A stretch of 64,000 bases of DNA from Arthrobacter antioxidans (GCF_023100725.1 NZ_CP095501.1:1736001-1800000); one strand, 5' to 3'. Shown: positions 15,902 through 30,470, counted from the stretch's first letter. Made by a program: numbers and translations. The notes: a model not told the origin generated them from the sequence alone.

Positions 15902-16279
15902 ATGGAGCAGGGCATTCCCCGGTGGCTCAGGCTGGACGAGAAGAGCACCGTGCCGCCGTTCGAGCAGATCAAGCAGGCCGTCCTCGGCGCCGCCAATTCC
16001 GGCGAAGCAGCCGTCGGCACGCGCCTGCCGCCCGTGCGCGGACTCGCCGCCCACCTCGGTGTCGCCGCGAACACCGTCGCCCGCGCCTACCGCGAACTGG
16101 AGCAGGCCAGTGTCGTCGAGACCAGGGGCCGGGCCGGGACCGTCATCGCCGCCGGAGGCGACACGGCCCGGGAGCGCGTGGCCGACGCCGCGGATGCGTT
16201 CGCCGCCGTCGTCCACTCCGCCGGGGTCCCGGAAGCGGAAGCGGTCGCCATGCTGAGGGCGGCATTGCGCCGAGGGTGA
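15902..16279 (+). CDS. GntR-family regulator, short YtrA type
   Basis: A 125-residue protein with one winged helix-turn-helix. [36 protein letters not shown] and [20 protein letters not shown] are the standard GntR block. The tail of about 50 residues is too short for a FadR or HutC ligand domain. That places it with YtrA-type regulators, which normally sit beside ABC transporter genes; none is adjacent here, so the target is unknown. ATG at 15902 after GAAGGGACAGGG. A TAGGGT at 15842-15847 is a likely -10, giving a leader near 48 nt. Confidence 0.85.
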   Translation: MEQGIPRWLRLDEKSTVPPFEQIKQAVLGAANSGEAAVGTRLPPVRGLAAHLGVAANTVARAYRELEQASVVETRGRAGTVIAAGGDTARERVADAADAFAAVVHSAGVPEAEAVAMLRAALRRG

Positions 16280-16323
16280 ACGGCACGCGCGGGCGCGCCG
16301 CGCCAGCGCGGATCCGGGACTAT

Positions 16324-16339
16324 TCGAATATGCTTTCGA
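16324..16339. promoter_or_regulatory. LexA (SOS) box upstream of uvrA
   Basis: TCGAA-N6-TTCGA matches the actinobacterial/Bacillus-type SOS box TCGAAC-N4-GTTCGA except for the two inner bases. It sits over the -35 region of the uvrA promoter, whose -10 is TACAGT at 16353-16358, so bound LexA would block RNA polymerase. Confidence 0.7.
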
Positions 16340-16352
16340 ACGGCTTTTCTCC

Positions 16353-16358
16353 TACAGT
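16353..16358 (+). promoter_or_regulatory. -10 element of leaderless uvrA promoter
   Basis: TACAGT ends six bases before the GTG start at 16365. No ribosome-binding site is present in between, so the start codon is probably the first or nearly the first mRNA base. Confidence 0.55.
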
Positions 16359-16364
16359 TATCTG

Positions 16365-19277
<2,913 letters not shown>

Positions 19278-19299
19278 CCCTGCCTCGGGCCCGGCATGC

Positions 19300-19332
19300 C
19301 CGGGAGGGCATGGATGACGCCTGCCCTCCCGG
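19300..19332 (+). terminator. Hairpin after uvrA
   Basis: Perfect 11-bp arms CCGGGAGGGCA (19300-19310) and TGCCCTCCCGG (19322-19332) around an 11-nt loop, 22 bp after the uvrA stop. There is no U-tract. The next gene begins 20 bp later, so it separates the two. Confidence 0.6.
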
Positions 19333-19352
19333 TGCTATGGCAAGCTTGGCCG

Positions 19353-20027
19353 GTGGCAAATACGCGTGCGCTGATCCTTTTCGACCTCGATGGAACGCTC
19401 GTCGACCCGGCAGGGACGATCACCGGGGGCATCAGCGCCGCACTCGAGCACCACGGATTCCCGGTCCCGCCCGACGACGCGCTCCAGGCGATGATCGGGC
19501 CGTCCCTCGTCCACTCGCTGACCGCGACCGCCGGCGTGCCGGCGTCGCGCGTCCCCGACGTCGTCGCGACCTACCGCGCCGGGTACCTGGCCACAGGGAT
19601 GTCCCGGAGCCGCCCGTACCCGGGCATGGCCCGGTGCGTGGAAGCACTGCTCGACGGCGGCGCGACCGTCGCGGTCGCCACCCAGAAGCCCGAATGGCTC
19701 GCCGAGGAGCTCCTCGCCGTGCAGGGGCTGCGCGACCTCTTCTCCTCCGTCCACGGCTCGCCGCGGGACGAAGCGGCGACGGCCGGCGGCAAGACGCCCA
19801 TCATCCGCGCCGCCCTCGAACACCACGGGTACGAGGCGGGGCCCGCTGGACGCGCCATCATGGTGGGCGACCGCCGCCACGACGTGGAGGGCGCCGCCGC
19901 GAACGGACTGGCCTGCGTCGGCGTCACCTGGGGCTTCGCCGCGCCCGGCGAACTGGAGGACGCGGGGGCGGCCGCCGTCGTCGGGTCCGCCGACGCCCTG
20001 CTGGAGGTGCTGCGTGGGCATCTATGA
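19353..20027 (+). CDS. HAD-superfamily phosphatase, phosphoglycolate phosphatase-like
   Basis: A 224-residue HAD hydrolase of the Gph/PpaX type. Motif I LFDLDGTLVDP supplies the nucleophile aspartate, motif II is VAVATQKPEW, lysine of GGKTPIIRAAL is motif III and MVGDRRHDVEGAAANGL is motif IV. Substrates in this family include phosphoglycolate and pyrophosphate; the sequence does not decide between them. I chose the GTG at 19353, since the family starts just before the nucleophile. An ATG at 19296 is in frame but lies within the terminator hairpin. Its end overlaps the acyltransferase gene by 14 bp, so the two are co-translated. Confidence 0.82.
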   Translation: MANTRALILFDLDGTLVDPAGTITGGISAALEHHGFPVPPDDALQAMIGPSLVHSLTATAGVPASRVPDVVATYRAGYLATGMSRSRPYPGMARCVEALLDGGATVAVATQKPEWLAEELLAVQGLRDLFSSVHGSPRDEAATAGGKTPIIRAALEHHGYEAGPAGRAIMVGDRRHDVEGAAANGLACVGVTWGFAAPGELEDAGAAAVVGSADALLEVLRGHL

Positions 20028-20682
20028 CCTGACGCGCAGCGCCACGCGCGGGCTCATCGCCGGCCTGTGCCGCCCCACCGTCGAGGGGCTCCACAACGTG
20101 CCCGGGGACGGGCCGTTCATCGTCGCCCCCAACCACCTCTCCTTCCTCGACAGTGTGCTGGTGCAGGCGCTCATGCCCCGACCGGTCGCGTTCTTCGCGA
20201 AGGCCGAGTACTTCACGGGGACCGGGGTGAAGGGCGCCCTCATGAAGGGGTTCTTCGAGGGCGTGGGGTCCATCCCCGTGGAACGCGGGCAGCAGGCCGC
20301 CAGTGTCCAGGCCCTCAGGACCCTGCTCGACCTCCTCGAGCAGGGCGACGGCGTCGGCATCTACCCGGAGGGCACCCGCTCGCGGGACGGGCGGCTCTAC
20401 CGGGGGAGGACCGGCGTCGGCTGGCTGGCCCTGACCACCGGAGCGCCCGTGCTGCCGGTGGGACTGATCGGCACCGACGCGCTGCAGCCGGCGGGCGGGA
20501 AGGGCATCCGGCCCCAGCACTTCACGCTGCGGATCGGGGAGCCGCTCGTCTTCGCGAAGACCGGGCCGGGGCACCCGCTGCCTGCACGCCGGAGCGCCAC
20601 CGACGCCATCATGGACGGCATCGCCGCGCTCACGGGCCAGGAGCGCGTGGCCTCCTACAACCAGAGTCCCCCCGCGGAGTAG
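20014..20682 (+). CDS. 1-acylglycerol-3-phosphate O-acyltransferase (PlsC family)
   Basis: A 222-residue membrane-associated acyltransferase for phosphatidic acid synthesis. The catalytic NHxxxxD motif appears as NHLSFLD near residue 40, the substrate-binding motif as YPEGTRSRDG near 115, and GVGSIPVERG and GAPVLPVGLIGTD are the remaining PlsC blocks. The GTG at 20014 lies inside the end of the HAD gene (14-bp overlap). The pairing of a small phosphatase and an acyltransferase could mean linked phospholipid steps, but this is only suggested by position. Confidence 0.87.
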   Translation: MGIYDLTRSATRGLIAGLCRPTVEGLHNVPGDGPFIVAPNHLSFLDSVLVQALMPRPVAFFAKAEYFTGTGVKGALMKGFFEGVGSIPVERGQQAASVQALRTLLDLLEQGDGVGIYPEGTRSRDGRLYRGRTGVGWLALTTGAPVLPVGLIGTDALQPAGGKGIRPQHFTLRIGEPLVFAKTGPGHPLPARRSATDAIMDGIAALTGQERVASYNQSPPAE

Positions 20683-20781
20683 CGAGGCACCCTCGGGCCG
20701 TGCGGCCCGCCCGTGCAGCCGGCAGCGGAACACCGGCCCCCGGGTCGGGCCGTGTCACCGCGCGGCCATAGGATGAAGGAC

Positions 20782-22824
20782 GTGGCGAACCCAGTAACCT
20801 ACCGGCCGAAGACAGGCGAGATCCCCCTCGACCCGGGCGTGTACCGCTTCCGCGACGAGCACGGCCGGGTCATCTACGTGGGCAAGGCCAAGAACCTCCG
20901 CTCGCGCCTGAACTCCTATTTCGCCAGCCCCCAGGGGCTGCTGGCCAAGACGCGCCGCATGGTGTTCACCGCGGCGAGCGTCGAGTGGACCGTCGTCGGC
21001 AGCGAGCTCGAGGCGCTGCAGCTCGAGTACACGTGGATCAAGGAGTTCAATCCGCAGTTCAACGTGATGTTCCGCGACGACAAGTCCTACCCCTACCTGG
21101 CCGTGACCATGGGGGAGAAGTACCCGCGCGTGCAGGTCATGCGCGGTGACAAGAAGAAGGACACGCGGTACTTCGGGCCGTTCTACCCCGCGAAGGCCAT
21201 CCGCGAGACCGTGGACACGATGCTCCGCGTCTTCCCCGTCCGCACCTGCAGCACCGGCGTGTTCAAGCGCGCGGAACGCACGGGCAGGCCCTGCCTCCTC
21301 GGGTACATCGACAAGTGCTCGGCGCCGTGTGTGGGGCGCATCAGCCCGGAGGACCACAAGGCCCTCGCCGGCGAGTTCTGCGATTTCATGTCCGGGGACT
21401 CGAAGAAGTTCATCGCCGGCCTCGAGCGGAAGATGCGCGAGGCGGTCGCCGAACTGGACTACGAGTCCGCGGCCCGCCTGCGCGACGACATCGCCGCCCT
21501 GCGCCGGGTCTTCGAACGCAACACCGTCGTCCTCAGCGAGGACACCGACGCCGACATCTTCGCCCTCAAGGAGGACGACCTCGAGGCCGCGGCCCAGGTC
21601 TTCCACGTCCGTGGCGGCCGCATCAGGGGCCAGCGCGGCTGGGTGGTGGAGAAGGTCGAGGACATGGACACCGCGGACCTCGTGGAGCACCTCCTGCAGC
21701 AGGTGTACGGCGAGGGCAGCAGCAGCAACGAACAGATCCCCCGCGAGGTCCTCGTCCCGGTCCTGCCCAGCAACGAGGACCAGATGCTGGAGTGGCTGCG
21801 GGGCCTGCGCGGGTCACGGGTCGAGGTGAGGGTGCCCCAGCGCGGGGACAAGGCCACGCTCATGGGCACCGTCGAGCAGAACGCCGCGGACGCCCTGCGC
21901 CTGCACAAGAGCCGCCGGGCCGGTGACATCACCACCCGGTCCGCCGCGCTGCAGGAGCTCCAGGAGGCGCTCGACCTGCCGCAGCCGCTCATGCGCATCG
22001 AGTGCTTCGACATCTCGCACGTGCAGGGCACCAACGTGGTGGCATCCATGGTGGTCGTCGAGGACGGCCTGCCGCGGAAGTCCGAGTACCGCAAGTTCTC
22101 CATCACCGGGGACGCCGCACGGGACGACACCGCGTCCATGTACGACGTCATCCACCGCCGCTTCCGCAACTACCTCGCGGGCAAGGACGGGGCCCCGCGC
22201 GACGCCGCCGCCCCGGACCTCGACCCGGACGTCGACCCGGTGGACGACGACGCGTCGGTCCTCGAACACCCCGACGTGGACGAGCAGGGCACGCCCATCA
22301 GGGACACGACGACGGCGATCACACGCAACCGGTTCGCCTACCCGCCGAACCTCGTCGTCGTCGACGGCGGCCCGCCGCAGGTGGCGGCCGCCGCCCGCGC
22401 GCTGCAGGACCTCGGGATCGACGACGTCTTCGTGGTGGGTCTCGCGAAGCGCCTCGAGGAGGTCTGGGTCCCGGACAGCGAGTTCCCCGTCATCCTGCCG
22501 CGCGCATCGGAGGGGCTGTTCCTGCTGCAGCGCATCCGCGACGAGGCGCACCGCTTCGCCATCACGTTCCACCGCCAGAAGCGCGGGAAGTCCATGACGG
22601 CGTCCGCGCTCGACGACGTCGCCGGACTGGGGCCGGCCAAGCGGAAGGCCCTGCTCAAGCATTTCGGGTCGGTCAAGAAGATCCGTGCCGCGACCGTCGA
22701 CGAACTCGTCGGGGTCCCGGGGGTGGGGCCCGCCCTCGCTGCGACCATCCGTGCGTCGCTCACCACGGACGAGGCAGCCGCGCCCGCCGTGAACATGACC
22801 ACGGGCGAGATCATCGAAGATTAG
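20782..22824 (+). CDS. uvrC: UvrABC excinuclease subunit C
   Basis: Dual-incision nuclease of nucleotide excision repair, 680 residues. The N-terminal GIY-YIG nuclease for the 3' cut is seen as [20 protein letters not shown], and a UVR coiled coil ([17 protein letters not shown]) binds UvrB. The RNase H-like domain for the 5' cut has [10 protein letters not shown] and VVDGGPPQV with its aspartates. Two helix-hairpin-helix motifs close the protein ([32 protein letters not shown]). An acidic insert around residues 470-510 ([12 protein letters not shown]) is lineage-specific. I chose the GTG at 20782, which has GAAGGA four bases before it and TAGGAT as a possible leaderless -10; an ATG at 20773 is the alternative. 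Confidence 0.96.
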   Translation: MANPVTYRPKTGEIPLDPGVYRFRDEHGRVIYVGKAKNLRSRLNSYFASPQGLLAKTRRMVFTAASVEWTVVGSELEALQLEYTWIKEFNPQFNVMFRDDKSYPYLAVTMGEKYPRVQVMRGDKKKDTRYFGPFYPAKAIRETVDTMLRVFPVRTCSTGVFKRAERTGRPCLLGYIDKCSAPCVGRISPEDHKALAGEFCDFMSGDSKKFIAGLERKMREAVAELDYESAARLRDDIAALRRVFERNTVVLSEDTDADIFALKEDDLEAAAQVFHVRGGRIRGQRGWVVEKVEDMDTADLVEHLLQQVYGEGSSSNEQIPREVLVPVLPSNEDQMLEWLRGLRGSRVEVRVPQRGDKATLMGTVEQNAADALRLHKSRRAGDITTRSAALQELQEALDLPQPLMRIECFDISHVQGTNVVASMVVVEDGLPRKSEYRKFSITGDAARDDTASMYDVIHRRFRNYLAGKDGAPRDAAAPDLDPDVDPVDDDASVLEHPDVDEQGTPIRDTTTAITRNRFAYPPNLVVVDGGPPQVAAAARALQDLGIDDVFVVGLAKRLEEVWVPDSEFPVILPRASEGLFLLQRIRDEAHRFAITFHRQKRGKSMTASALDDVAGLGPAKRKALLKHFGSVKKIRAATVDELVGVPGVGPALAATIRASLTTDEAAAPAVNMTTGEIIED

Positions 22825-22938
22825 CTAGGCTGAGGCACGGCGGCCGGTCGTGCCGCCGGGAACGCACGCACGTGGACATACACCCCAGGGAACGCCGGGC
22901 CACCGGGAGCCCCGTCGAGCCGGAACGGATCCATCACG

Positions 22939-23838
22939 ATGACTGAGGCCATGAGCCTGACGCCGGTCAAACCCACCGAATCCGAGCTGCTGGTGGTGAC
23001 CGGCATGTCGGGCGCCGGGCGCAGCACGGCCGCCAACGCGCTCGAGGACCACGGCTGGTACGTCGTCGAGAACCTCCCGCCCCAGATGCTCACCACGCTG
23101 ACGGAACTGGTGGCGCGCACACCGCAGTCGATCCCGAAGCTGGCCGTCGTCGTCGACGTGCGCGGCAAGGAGCTCTTCAGCGACATCAAGGCGTCCCTGG
23201 AGGCCCTCCGGGCCGCGGGCGTCCACCACCGCGTCCTGTTCCTGGACGCGGACGACAACGTCCTGGTGCGCCGCTTCGAGCAGGGCCGCCGGCCGCACCC
23301 CCTGCAGGGCGACGGCCGGATCCTGGACGGCATCGCCGCCGAGCGCGAGGTCCTGAGGGAGCTCAAGGACTCGTCCGACGTCGTGATCGACACGAGCAAG
23401 CTGAACGTGCATGCCCTCGCCACCACCGTCACGGAGCTGTTCTCCGATGCCGGGCCCATCGTCCTGCGCCTCAACGTCATGAGCTTCGGGTTCAAGTACG
23501 GGCTCCCGGTGGACGCCAACTACGTGGCCGACGTGCGCTTCATCCCGAACCCGCACTGGGTGCCCGCACTGCGCCCGCAGACGGGGCTCGACGCGCCGGT
23601 GAGCGAGTACGTGCTCGGGGCGCAGGGCGCGGGGGACTTCATCGACCGCTATGTGGACGCGCTGGTCCCCGTCCTGGACGGATACCGCCGCGAGAACAAG
23701 CACTACGCGACCATCGCCGTCGGCTGCACCGGCGGGAAACACCGTTCGGTCGCCGTGACGGAGGAGATGGCGAAGAGGCTGGCGCAGCTGCCCGGCGTGC
23801 AGGTCTCGTCCCACCACCGCGACCTCGGGCGTGAGTAG
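22939..23838 (+). CDS. rapZ: RapZ-family nucleotide-binding protein
   Basis: A 299-residue RapZ/YvcJ protein. The Walker A loop reads GMSGAGRST, with arginine where lysine is usual, the common actinobacterial form. [11 protein letters not shown] and the C-terminal CTGGKHRSV are family signatures. In E. coli RapZ guides decay of the GlmZ small RNA to control glucosamine-6-phosphate synthase; in Gram-positives the protein binds nucleotides or UDP-sugars and its role is less clear. Part of the conserved uvrC-rapZ-yvcK-whiA block. Its stop shares one base with the GTG of yvcK. Confidence 0.95.
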   Translation: MTEAMSLTPVKPTESELLVVTGMSGAGRSTAANALEDHGWYVVENLPPQMLTTLTELVARTPQSIPKLAVVVDVRGKELFSDIKASLEALRAAGVHHRVLFLDADDNVLVRRFEQGRRPHPLQGDGRILDGIAAEREVLRELKDSSDVVIDTSKLNVHALATTVTELFSDAGPIVLRLNVMSFGFKYGLPVDANYVADVRFIPNPHWVPALRPQTGLDAPVSEYVLGAQGAGDFIDRYVDALVPVLDGYRRENKHYATIAVGCTGGKHRSVAVTEEMAKRLAQLPGVQVSSHHRDLGRE

Positions 23839-24863
23839 TGGGGGCGATGACCGGATCGCTGCCGCTCGCCCCGGCGGCTCCGCGCCGCTCGGGTGACGGC
23901 CAGGGGGCGGGCCCGTCCGTCGTCGCCCTCGGGGGTGGCCACGGGCTGTCGGCGTCGCTGTCGGCGCTGCGGCTCCTGACGCAGGAACTGACCGCGATCG
24001 TGACGGTGGCCGACGACGGCGGGTCCTCCGGCCGGCTGCGGCGCGAACTCGGGGTCCTGCCCCCGGGAGACCTCCGCATGGCGCTGGCGGCCCTGTGCGA
24101 CGACACCGACTGGGGACGCACCTGGCGCGACGTCATGCAGCACCGCTTCTCCTCCCGCAACGGCACGGAGGGCTCCCTCCACGACCACGCCATGGGGAAC
24201 CTCCTGATCGTCACGCTGTGGGAGCTGCTCGGCGACCCGGTGGCCGGCCTGCAGTGGGCCGGCGCGCTGCTCGGAGCACGCGGGCGGGTGCTGCCCATGG
24301 CGAGCGTTCCCCTGACCATCGAGGGGGACGTGCTGAGCGAGTCCGGAGGGTCGCTGCGCGTCACGACGGTGTCCGGGCAGGCGAAGCTCGCGGTCGCCGC
24401 GGACACCGGCAACGTGAGCAACGTCCGGCTGGTCCCCGACGACGCCCCGGCGTGCCAGGACGCCCTGGAGGCCGTGGAACTGGCCGACTGGGTGATCCTC
24501 GGCCCCGGCTCCTGGTACACCTCCGTGCTGCCGCACCTGCTCCTGCCGGACCTGCGGGACGCGCTGTGCCGCACCTCCGCCCGACGGTGCCTCACCATGA
24601 ACCTGAGCAACGACACCCGGGAGACCCTGGGCATGAGCGCCATCGACCACCTGAGCGTGATCTCGCGGTACGCGCCGGAGCTGACGGTCGACGTGGTCCT
24701 CGTGGACCCCTCGGTGGTGGCGGACCGGAAGGAGTTCGAGCGGGCCGTCGCCGGGATGGGCGGGCGCGCCGTCTTCGGTAGAGTGGGAGTTTCGACCGGC
24801 AAACCCGTGCATGATCCGCTGCGGCTGGCGACGTCCTACAACGACATGTTCGGGGAGATCTAG
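23838..24863 (+). CDS. yvcK: YvcK/CofD-like protein (gluconeogenesis factor)
   Basis: A 341-residue protein of the YvcK family (CofD-like fold). The glycine-rich [18 protein letters not shown] opens the fold; [17 protein letters not shown] and [11 protein letters not shown] are hallmark blocks, and [13 protein letters not shown] and VLVDPSVV lie near the end. YvcK proteins bind UDP-sugars and couple carbon metabolism to cell-wall synthesis; in mycobacteria the homologue is CuvA. The GTG at 23838 overlaps the rapZ stop; an ATG at 23847 is the alternative. Confidence 0.93.
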   Translation: MGAMTGSLPLAPAAPRRSGDGQGAGPSVVALGGGHGLSASLSALRLLTQELTAIVTVADDGGSSGRLRRELGVLPPGDLRMALAALCDDTDWGRTWRDVMQHRFSSRNGTEGSLHDHAMGNLLIVTLWELLGDPVAGLQWAGALLGARGRVLPMASVPLTIEGDVLSESGGSLRVTTVSGQAKLAVAADTGNVSNVRLVPDDAPACQDALEAVELADWVILGPGSWYTSVLPHLLLPDLRDALCRTSARRCLTMNLSNDTRETLGMSAIDHLSVISRYAPELTVDVVLVDPSVVADRKEFERAVAGMGGRAVFGRVGVSTGKPVHDPLRLATSYNDMFGEI

Positions 24864-24873
24864 GAGTGTATCT

Positions 24874-25854
24874 GTGGCACTGACCGCCGACGTCAAAGAG
24901 GAGCTCTCGCACCTCGACGTCAAGAAGTCCTCGGTACGCAAGGCCGAGGTGTCCGCGCTGCTGAGATTCGCGGGCGGACTCCACATCATCTCCGGCAGGA
25001 TCGTCATCGAGGCCGAGGTGGACCTCGCGTCCACGGCCCGCCGGCTGCGCGCCGCCATCGCCGAGGTGTACGGCCACAGCAGCGAGATCATCGTGGTGAC
25101 GGGCGGCGGCCTCAAGCGCGGCAACCGGTACGTGATCCGCGTGGTCCGCGACGGGGAGTCCCTCGCACGCCAGACCGGGCTGCTCGACAGCCGGGGCCGG
25201 CCCGTCCGCGGCCTGCCGTCGGCCGTCGTCAACGGTTCGACGGCGGACGCCGAGGCGGTATGGCGGGGCGCGTTCCTGGCCCACGGCTCCCTGACCGAAC
25301 CGGGACGGTCCTCGTCCCTGGAGGTCACGTGCCCGGGTCCGGAGTCGGCCCTCGCGCTCGTCGGAGCGGCCCGCCGGCTGGACATCGCGGCGAAGGCGCG
25401 CGAGGTGCGCGGCGTGGACCGCGTGGTCATCCGCGACGGTGACACCATCGCCGCCCTCCTCACCCGGATGGGTGCCCACGACGCCCTCATGGTGTGGGAG
25501 GAGCGCCGCATGCGCAAGGAGGTCCGCGCCACCGCGAACCGCCTGGCGAACTTCGACGACGCCAACCTGCGCCGCTCGGCCCAGGCCGCCGTCGCGGCCG
25601 GTGCCCGGGTGGAGCGCGCCCTCGAGATCCTCGGCGAGGACGTCCCCGAGCACCTGCGCTACGCGGGCGAGTTGCGGGTCGCCCACAAGCAGGCGAGCCT
25701 CGACGAGCTCGGTCGGCTCGCGGACCCCCCGATGACCAAGGACGCGATCGCCGGGCGGATCCGGCGGCTGCTCGCGATGGCGGACAAGCGGGCCACGGAT
25801 ATCGGGATCCCGGGCACCGATGCGAATGTGACCGCCGACATGCTCGACGAGTGA
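24874..25854 (+). CDS. whiA: WhiA sporulation/cell-division regulator
   Basis: A 326-residue DNA-binding protein. The N-terminal two-thirds resembles a LAGLIDADG homing endonuclease fold without its catalytic acidic residues ([38 protein letters not shown]). The C-terminal helix-turn-helix follows ([20 protein letters not shown]). In Streptomyces WhiA works with WhiB on division genes. In a non-sporulating relative it is likely a growth or division regulator. GTG start at 24874, since [11 protein letters not shown] is the usual N-terminus. Ten bases separate it from yvcK, so it is in the same operon. Confidence 0.95.
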   Translation: MALTADVKEELSHLDVKKSSVRKAEVSALLRFAGGLHIISGRIVIEAEVDLASTARRLRAAIAEVYGHSSEIIVVTGGGLKRGNRYVIRVVRDGESLARQTGLLDSRGRPVRGLPSAVVNGSTADAEAVWRGAFLAHGSLTEPGRSSSLEVTCPGPESALALVGAARRLDIAAKAREVRGVDRVVIRDGDTIAALLTRMGAHDALMVWEERRMRKEVRATANRLANFDDANLRRSAQAAVAAGARVERALEILGEDVPEHLRYAGELRVAHKQASLDELGRLADPPMTKDAIAGRIRRLLAMADKRATDIGIPGTDANVTADMLDE

Positions 25855-25967
25855 GCTGAGTGCATAGGATGGAACAGCAAGCCCGCTTCTGATCAGCGGG
25901 ACGCCTGCGTCCGGACCCGCGGGTCAGTAGACCGCGCGGGTACCGGGATCACTACATGGAGGACTAC

Positions 25968-26597
25968 GTGAGCGAATACGTACTGCCGGATCTTGACTAC
26001 GACTACGCCGCCCTGGAACCGCACATCTCGGGCCGGATCATGGAACTGCACCACTCCAAGCACCAGGCCACCTACGTCAAGGGCGCCAACGACGCCCTCG
26101 CGCAGCTCGCCGAGGCCCGCGAGAAGGGCGCGTACGGCACCATCCCGAAGCTCTCCAAGGATCTTGCCTTCCACGTCGGCGGTGTCATCAACCACAGCAT
26201 CTTCTGGAAGAACATGTCCCCCGAGGGAGGCGACAAGCCCGAGGGTGAGCTCGCCGCGGCCCTGGACGACGCGTTCGGCTCCTTCGACGCGTTCCGCGCG
26301 CACTTCACCGCCGCGGCCACCTCGCTGCAGGGCTCCGGCTGGGCCGTCCTCGCCTACGAGCCGCTGGGCAGGAACATCGTCATCGAGCAGCTCTACGACC
26401 AGCAGGGCAACGTGCCCGTGGGCACCATCCCGCTGCTGATGCTCGACATGTGGGAGCACGCCTTCTACCTGGACTACGTGAACGTGAAGCCCGACTACGT
26501 GAAGGCCTGGTGGAACCTGGTGAACTGGGCCGACGTCCAGACGCGCTTCCAGGCAGCACGCACCGGGGCCTCCACGCTCATCACCCCCGGGGCCTGA
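25968..26597 (+). CDS. sodA: Superoxide dismutase, Mn/Fe type
   Basis: Converts superoxide to peroxide and oxygen. Metal ligands are His28 ([11 protein letters not shown]), His76 (NHSIFW), Asp160 and His164 ([12 protein letters not shown]), counted from the GTG at 25968. The protein is 209 residues, full family length, with no signal peptide. An ATG at 25956 is in frame but forms part of the GGAGGA ribosome-binding site of the GTG. The gene is monocistronic: a hairpin follows at 26613-26641. The position between whiA and gap is the arrangement I associate with Micrococcaceae rather than mycobacteria. Confidence 0.95.
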   Translation: MSEYVLPDLDYDYAALEPHISGRIMELHHSKHQATYVKGANDALAQLAEAREKGAYGTIPKLSKDLAFHVGGVINHSIFWKNMSPEGGDKPEGELAAALDDAFGSFDAFRAHFTAAATSLQGSGWAVLAYEPLGRNIVIEQLYDQQGNVPVGTIPLLMLDMWEHAFYLDYVNVKPDYVKAWWNLVNWADVQTRFQAARTGASTLITPGA

Positions 26598-26612
26598 CCG
26601 TCCCGTCGTCGC

Positions 26613-26641
26613 GATCGGGTGGGCACGGCGCCCATCCGGTC
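26613..26641 (+). terminator. Hairpin after sodA
   Basis: A 12-bp stem GATCGGGTGGGC / GCCCATCCGGTC with two G-T wobble positions and a 5-nt loop, 15 bp after the stop. No U-tract. Confidence 0.5.
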
Positions 26642-26683
26642 GGGCGGCCGGCGTCACGAGTGCGAGCCGACGGCCGCGCTGAG

Positions 26684-27874
<1,191 letters not shown>

Positions 27875-27886
27875 GCGGTCCCGCAC

Positions 27887-29137
27887 GTGGCTTACGCATC
27901 ACTCGACGACCTTCTCGCCGACGGAGTCCGGGGACGCCGCGTCCTCGTCCGCTCCGACCTCAACGTGCCCCTGGAGGGCGAGGCCCCGGACCTGTCGGTC
28001 ACCGACGACGGCCGCGTGCGCGCGTCCCTGCCCGTTCTGCGCAAGCTGAGCGAGGCCGGGGCCGCCGTCATCGTCATGGCCCACCTCGGACGGCCCAAGG
28101 GCGCCCCCGAGCAGAAGTACTCGCTCAAGCCGGCCGCCGACGTCCTCCGGGACCTGGCGGACTTCCCCGTCACCCTGGCGCCCGACACCACGGGGGAGGG
28201 CGCCCGCCGTGCGGCGGCCGCCCTGTCCGAGGGGGAGGTGCTCCTGCTCGAGAACGTGCGTTTCGATGCCCGGGAGACCAGCAAGGACGACGCCGAGCGC
28301 GCTGCCCTGGCCCGCGAGTTCGCCGACCTGGCGGGCCCCGACGGGGCCTACGTGGACGACGCCTTCGGCGCCGTGCACCGCCGCCACGCGAGCGTGTACG
28401 ACATCGCGGCCCTGCTGCCCTCCTATCAGGGTGATCTCGTCAAGGCCGAACTCGTGGTCCTCGAGAAGCTGACGAAGGACCCCCAGCGGCCCTTCGTCGT
28501 CGTGCTCGGCGGGTCCAAGGTGTCCGACAAGCTCGCCGTGATCGAGAACCTGATCGGCACCGCCGACCGCATCCTCGTGGGCGGCGGCATGGTGTTCACG
28601 TTCCTCGCTGCCCAGGGCCACCAGGTCGGGGCGAGCCTCCTGGAGGAGGACCAGATCGACGCCGTGCGGGGCTACCTCGAGCGCGGCGCCCGGGACGGCA
28701 CGCAGTTCGTGCTGCCCACGGACATCGTCGTGGCCGAGACGTTCGCGGCCGACGCGCGGTCCGGCGTGGCCGCCGCGGACGCCATCGAGGCGGGCACCTT
28801 CGGAGCCTCCGGGATCGGACTCGACATCGGGCCCGCGACCGGCCAGGACTTCGCTGCGAACATCGCCGAGGCGAAGACGGTGTTCTGGAACGGGCCCATG
28901 GGTGTCTTCGAGTTCGATGCCTTCGCGGGCGGCACACGCGCCGTCGCGCAGGCCCTCGTCGACGCTCAGGCGAACGGAGCCCTGACCGTGGTCGGCGGTG
29001 GCGATTCCGCTGCAGCCGTGCGCGGGCTCGGCTTCGCCGACGAGCAGTTCGGGCACATCTCCACCGGCGGCGGTGCCAGCCTCGAGTACCTCGAGGGCAA
29101 GGAGCTCCCCGGGCTGACCGCCCTCGCCCGCGACTAG
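27887..29137 (+). CDS. pgk: Phosphoglycerate kinase
   Basis: ATP-generating glycolytic kinase, 416 residues. The signature [11 protein letters not shown] is at residues 19-29, with MAHLGRPKG near 64-72 binding 3-phosphoglycerate. GSKVSDKL and GGGMVFTFL form the nucleotide side, and [11 protein letters not shown] near 373 the phosphate loop. GTG start at 27887, 12 bp after gap, with no strong ribosome-binding site of its own, so translation probably depends on gap. Confidence 0.97.
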   Translation: MAYASLDDLLADGVRGRRVLVRSDLNVPLEGEAPDLSVTDDGRVRASLPVLRKLSEAGAAVIVMAHLGRPKGAPEQKYSLKPAADVLRDLADFPVTLAPDTTGEGARRAAAALSEGEVLLLENVRFDARETSKDDAERAALAREFADLAGPDGAYVDDAFGAVHRRHASVYDIAALLPSYQGDLVKAELVVLEKLTKDPQRPFVVVLGGSKVSDKLAVIENLIGTADRILVGGGMVFTFLAAQGHQVGASLLEEDQIDAVRGYLERGARDGTQFVLPTDIVVAETFAADARSGVAAADAIEAGTFGASGIGLDIGPATGQDFAANIAEAKTVFWNGPMGVFEFDAFAGGTRAVAQALVDAQANGALTVVGGGDSAAAVRGLGFADEQFGHISTGGGASLEYLEGKELPGLTALARD

Positions 29138-29202
29138 CGGGACGATCCGGGTCCGGTCGGCGACGGCAGGACCAGCCGCCCGTCCTCGGGCGTACAGGAA
29201 TG

Positions 29203-29238
29203 GCGGGATCCGCACGGCGCCAGCCGAGCGGATCCCGC
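29203..29238 (+). terminator. Stable hairpin between pgk and tpiA
   Basis: Perfect 11-bp arms GCGGGATCCGC (29203-29213) and GCGGATCCCGC (29228-29238) around a 14-nt loop. It lies 31 bp before the tpiA start, without a U-tract. It could attenuate transcription or protect and process the mRNA rather than end it fully. Confidence 0.5.
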
Positions 29239-29268
29239 TGCCATGGAACGAACAGATGGAGTACCACG

Positions 29269-30084
29269 ATGACCACCTCGACCAACGGCGTCTTCGACCG
29301 CCGCCCGCTCATCGCGGGCAACTGGAAGATGAACCTCGACCACATGCAGGGCATCACCTTCCTGCAGAAGCTGGCCTGGACCCTGAAGGATGCCGGCCAC
29401 GACTTCTCGCGCGTCGAGGTGTCCGTGTTCCCGCCGTTCACCGACCTGCGCGGCGTGCAGACCCTGGTGAAGGGCGACAACCTCGACGTCGTGTACGGCG
29501 GGCAGGACCTCTCGCCGGAGGACTCCGGCGCCTACACCGGTGACATCTCGGGGCAGTTCCTCGACAAGCTCGACTGCAGCTACGTGCTCGTCGGCCACTC
29601 CGAGCGCCGGACCATCCACGAGGAGTCGGACGAGCTTCTCAACCGCAAGGTGCACGCGGCCTACCGCCACGGGCTGGTCCCGGTGCTCTGCGTCGGCGAG
29701 GGCCTCGAGATCCGCCAGGCCGGAACGCACGTGGAGCACACCCTCGGGCAGCTCCGCCAGGGCGTGGCAGGACTGTCGGCCGAGCAGGCGGCGACGCTCG
29801 TCGTCGCGTACGAGCCCGTATGGGCGATCGGCACGGGGGAAGTGGCCGGACCCGAGGACGCGCAGGAGATGTGCGCGGCCCTCCGCGCCGAACTCGGCTC
29901 GCTGTTCGACCCCGACACGGCCGCGAAGACCCGCCTCCTGTACGGAGGATCGGTGAAGGCGGCCAACGTGGCGAGCATCCTGCGGGAGCGCGACGTGGAC
30001 GGCGTCCTGGTGGGCGGTGCGAGCCTCGATGTATCCGAGTTTGCTAGTATTGTCAGGTTCGAACAGCATCTGGTGACAGACTAA
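29269..30084 (+). CDS. tpiA: Triosephosphate isomerase
   Basis: Interconverts dihydroxyacetone phosphate and glyceraldehyde 3-phosphate. Active-site residues are Asn18 and Lys20 (GNWKMN), His110 (VGHSERR) and Glu182 in [11 protein letters not shown]. The phosphate loop GGSVKAAN and [10 protein letters not shown] close the barrel. Length 271, slightly longer than average because of a short N-terminal extension ([13 protein letters not shown]) typical of actinobacteria. ATG at 29269 follows ATGGAG. The frame continues upstream to 29200, but that part overlaps the hairpin and is not coding. Confidence 0.97.
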   Translation: MTTSTNGVFDRRPLIAGNWKMNLDHMQGITFLQKLAWTLKDAGHDFSRVEVSVFPPFTDLRGVQTLVKGDNLDVVYGGQDLSPEDSGAYTGDISGQFLDKLDCSYVLVGHSERRTIHEESDELLNRKVHAAYRHGLVPVLCVGEGLEIRQAGTHVEHTLGQLRQGVAGLSAEQAATLVVAYEPVWAIGTGEVAGPEDAQEMCAALRAELGSLFDPDTAAKTRLLYGGSVKAANVASILRERDVDGVLVGGASLDVSEFASIVRFEQHLVTD

Positions 30085-30137
30085 GTTCCGTGCGCCGGCC
30101 GCTCCACCGAGCGGCTACCGAGCCTTGAAAGGGCCCC

Positions 30138-30389
30138 GTGGAAATCCTTCGTATCATCCTGCTCGTCCTGCTCGGGATCACCAGCCTCCTGCTGACCCTG
30201 CTGATCCTGCTCCACAAGGGACGCGGCGGTGGCATGTCGGACATGTTCGGTGGCGGCATGACCTCGAGCATGGGATCCTCCGGAGTGGCCGAGCGGAACC
30301 TCAACCGCTTCACCGTGGCGCTCGGCCTGGCCTGGGGCGTCGTGATCGTCGCCCTCGGCCTCATCCAGCGGTTCGCCGGCGAGTCCTAG
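30138..30389 (+). CDS. secG: Preprotein translocase subunit SecG
   Basis: An 83-residue, two-helix membrane subunit of the SecYEG channel. The helices are IILLVLLGITSLLLTLLILL and VALGLAWGVVIVALGLIQ; between them lies the conserved GRGGGMSDMFGGG loop. GTG start at 30138 after GAAAGG. Last gene of the gap operon, as in many Gram-positive bacteria, and followed by a strong two-way terminator. Confidence 0.95.
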   Translation: MEILRIILLVLLGITSLLLTLLILLHKGRGGGMSDMFGGGMTSSMGSSGVAERNLNRFTVALGLAWGVVIVALGLIQRFAGES

Positions 30390-30412
30390 ACCGCCCCTCA
30401 GCACTCCTGGTT

Positions 30413-30460
30413 CGACGACGAAGCCCCCGCTTCCAGCTGGAAGCGGGGGCTTCGTCGTCG
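30413..30460. terminator. Bidirectional terminator, 48-bp perfect palindrome
   Basis: Arms of 22 bp (30413-30434 and 30439-30460) match perfectly around AGCT, which is itself palindromic, so the whole 48 bp is symmetrical. It lies 24 bp after secG and 11 bp after pgl (minus strand), ending both operons. Confidence 0.9.
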
Positions 30461-30470
30461 GGGCGACCCG

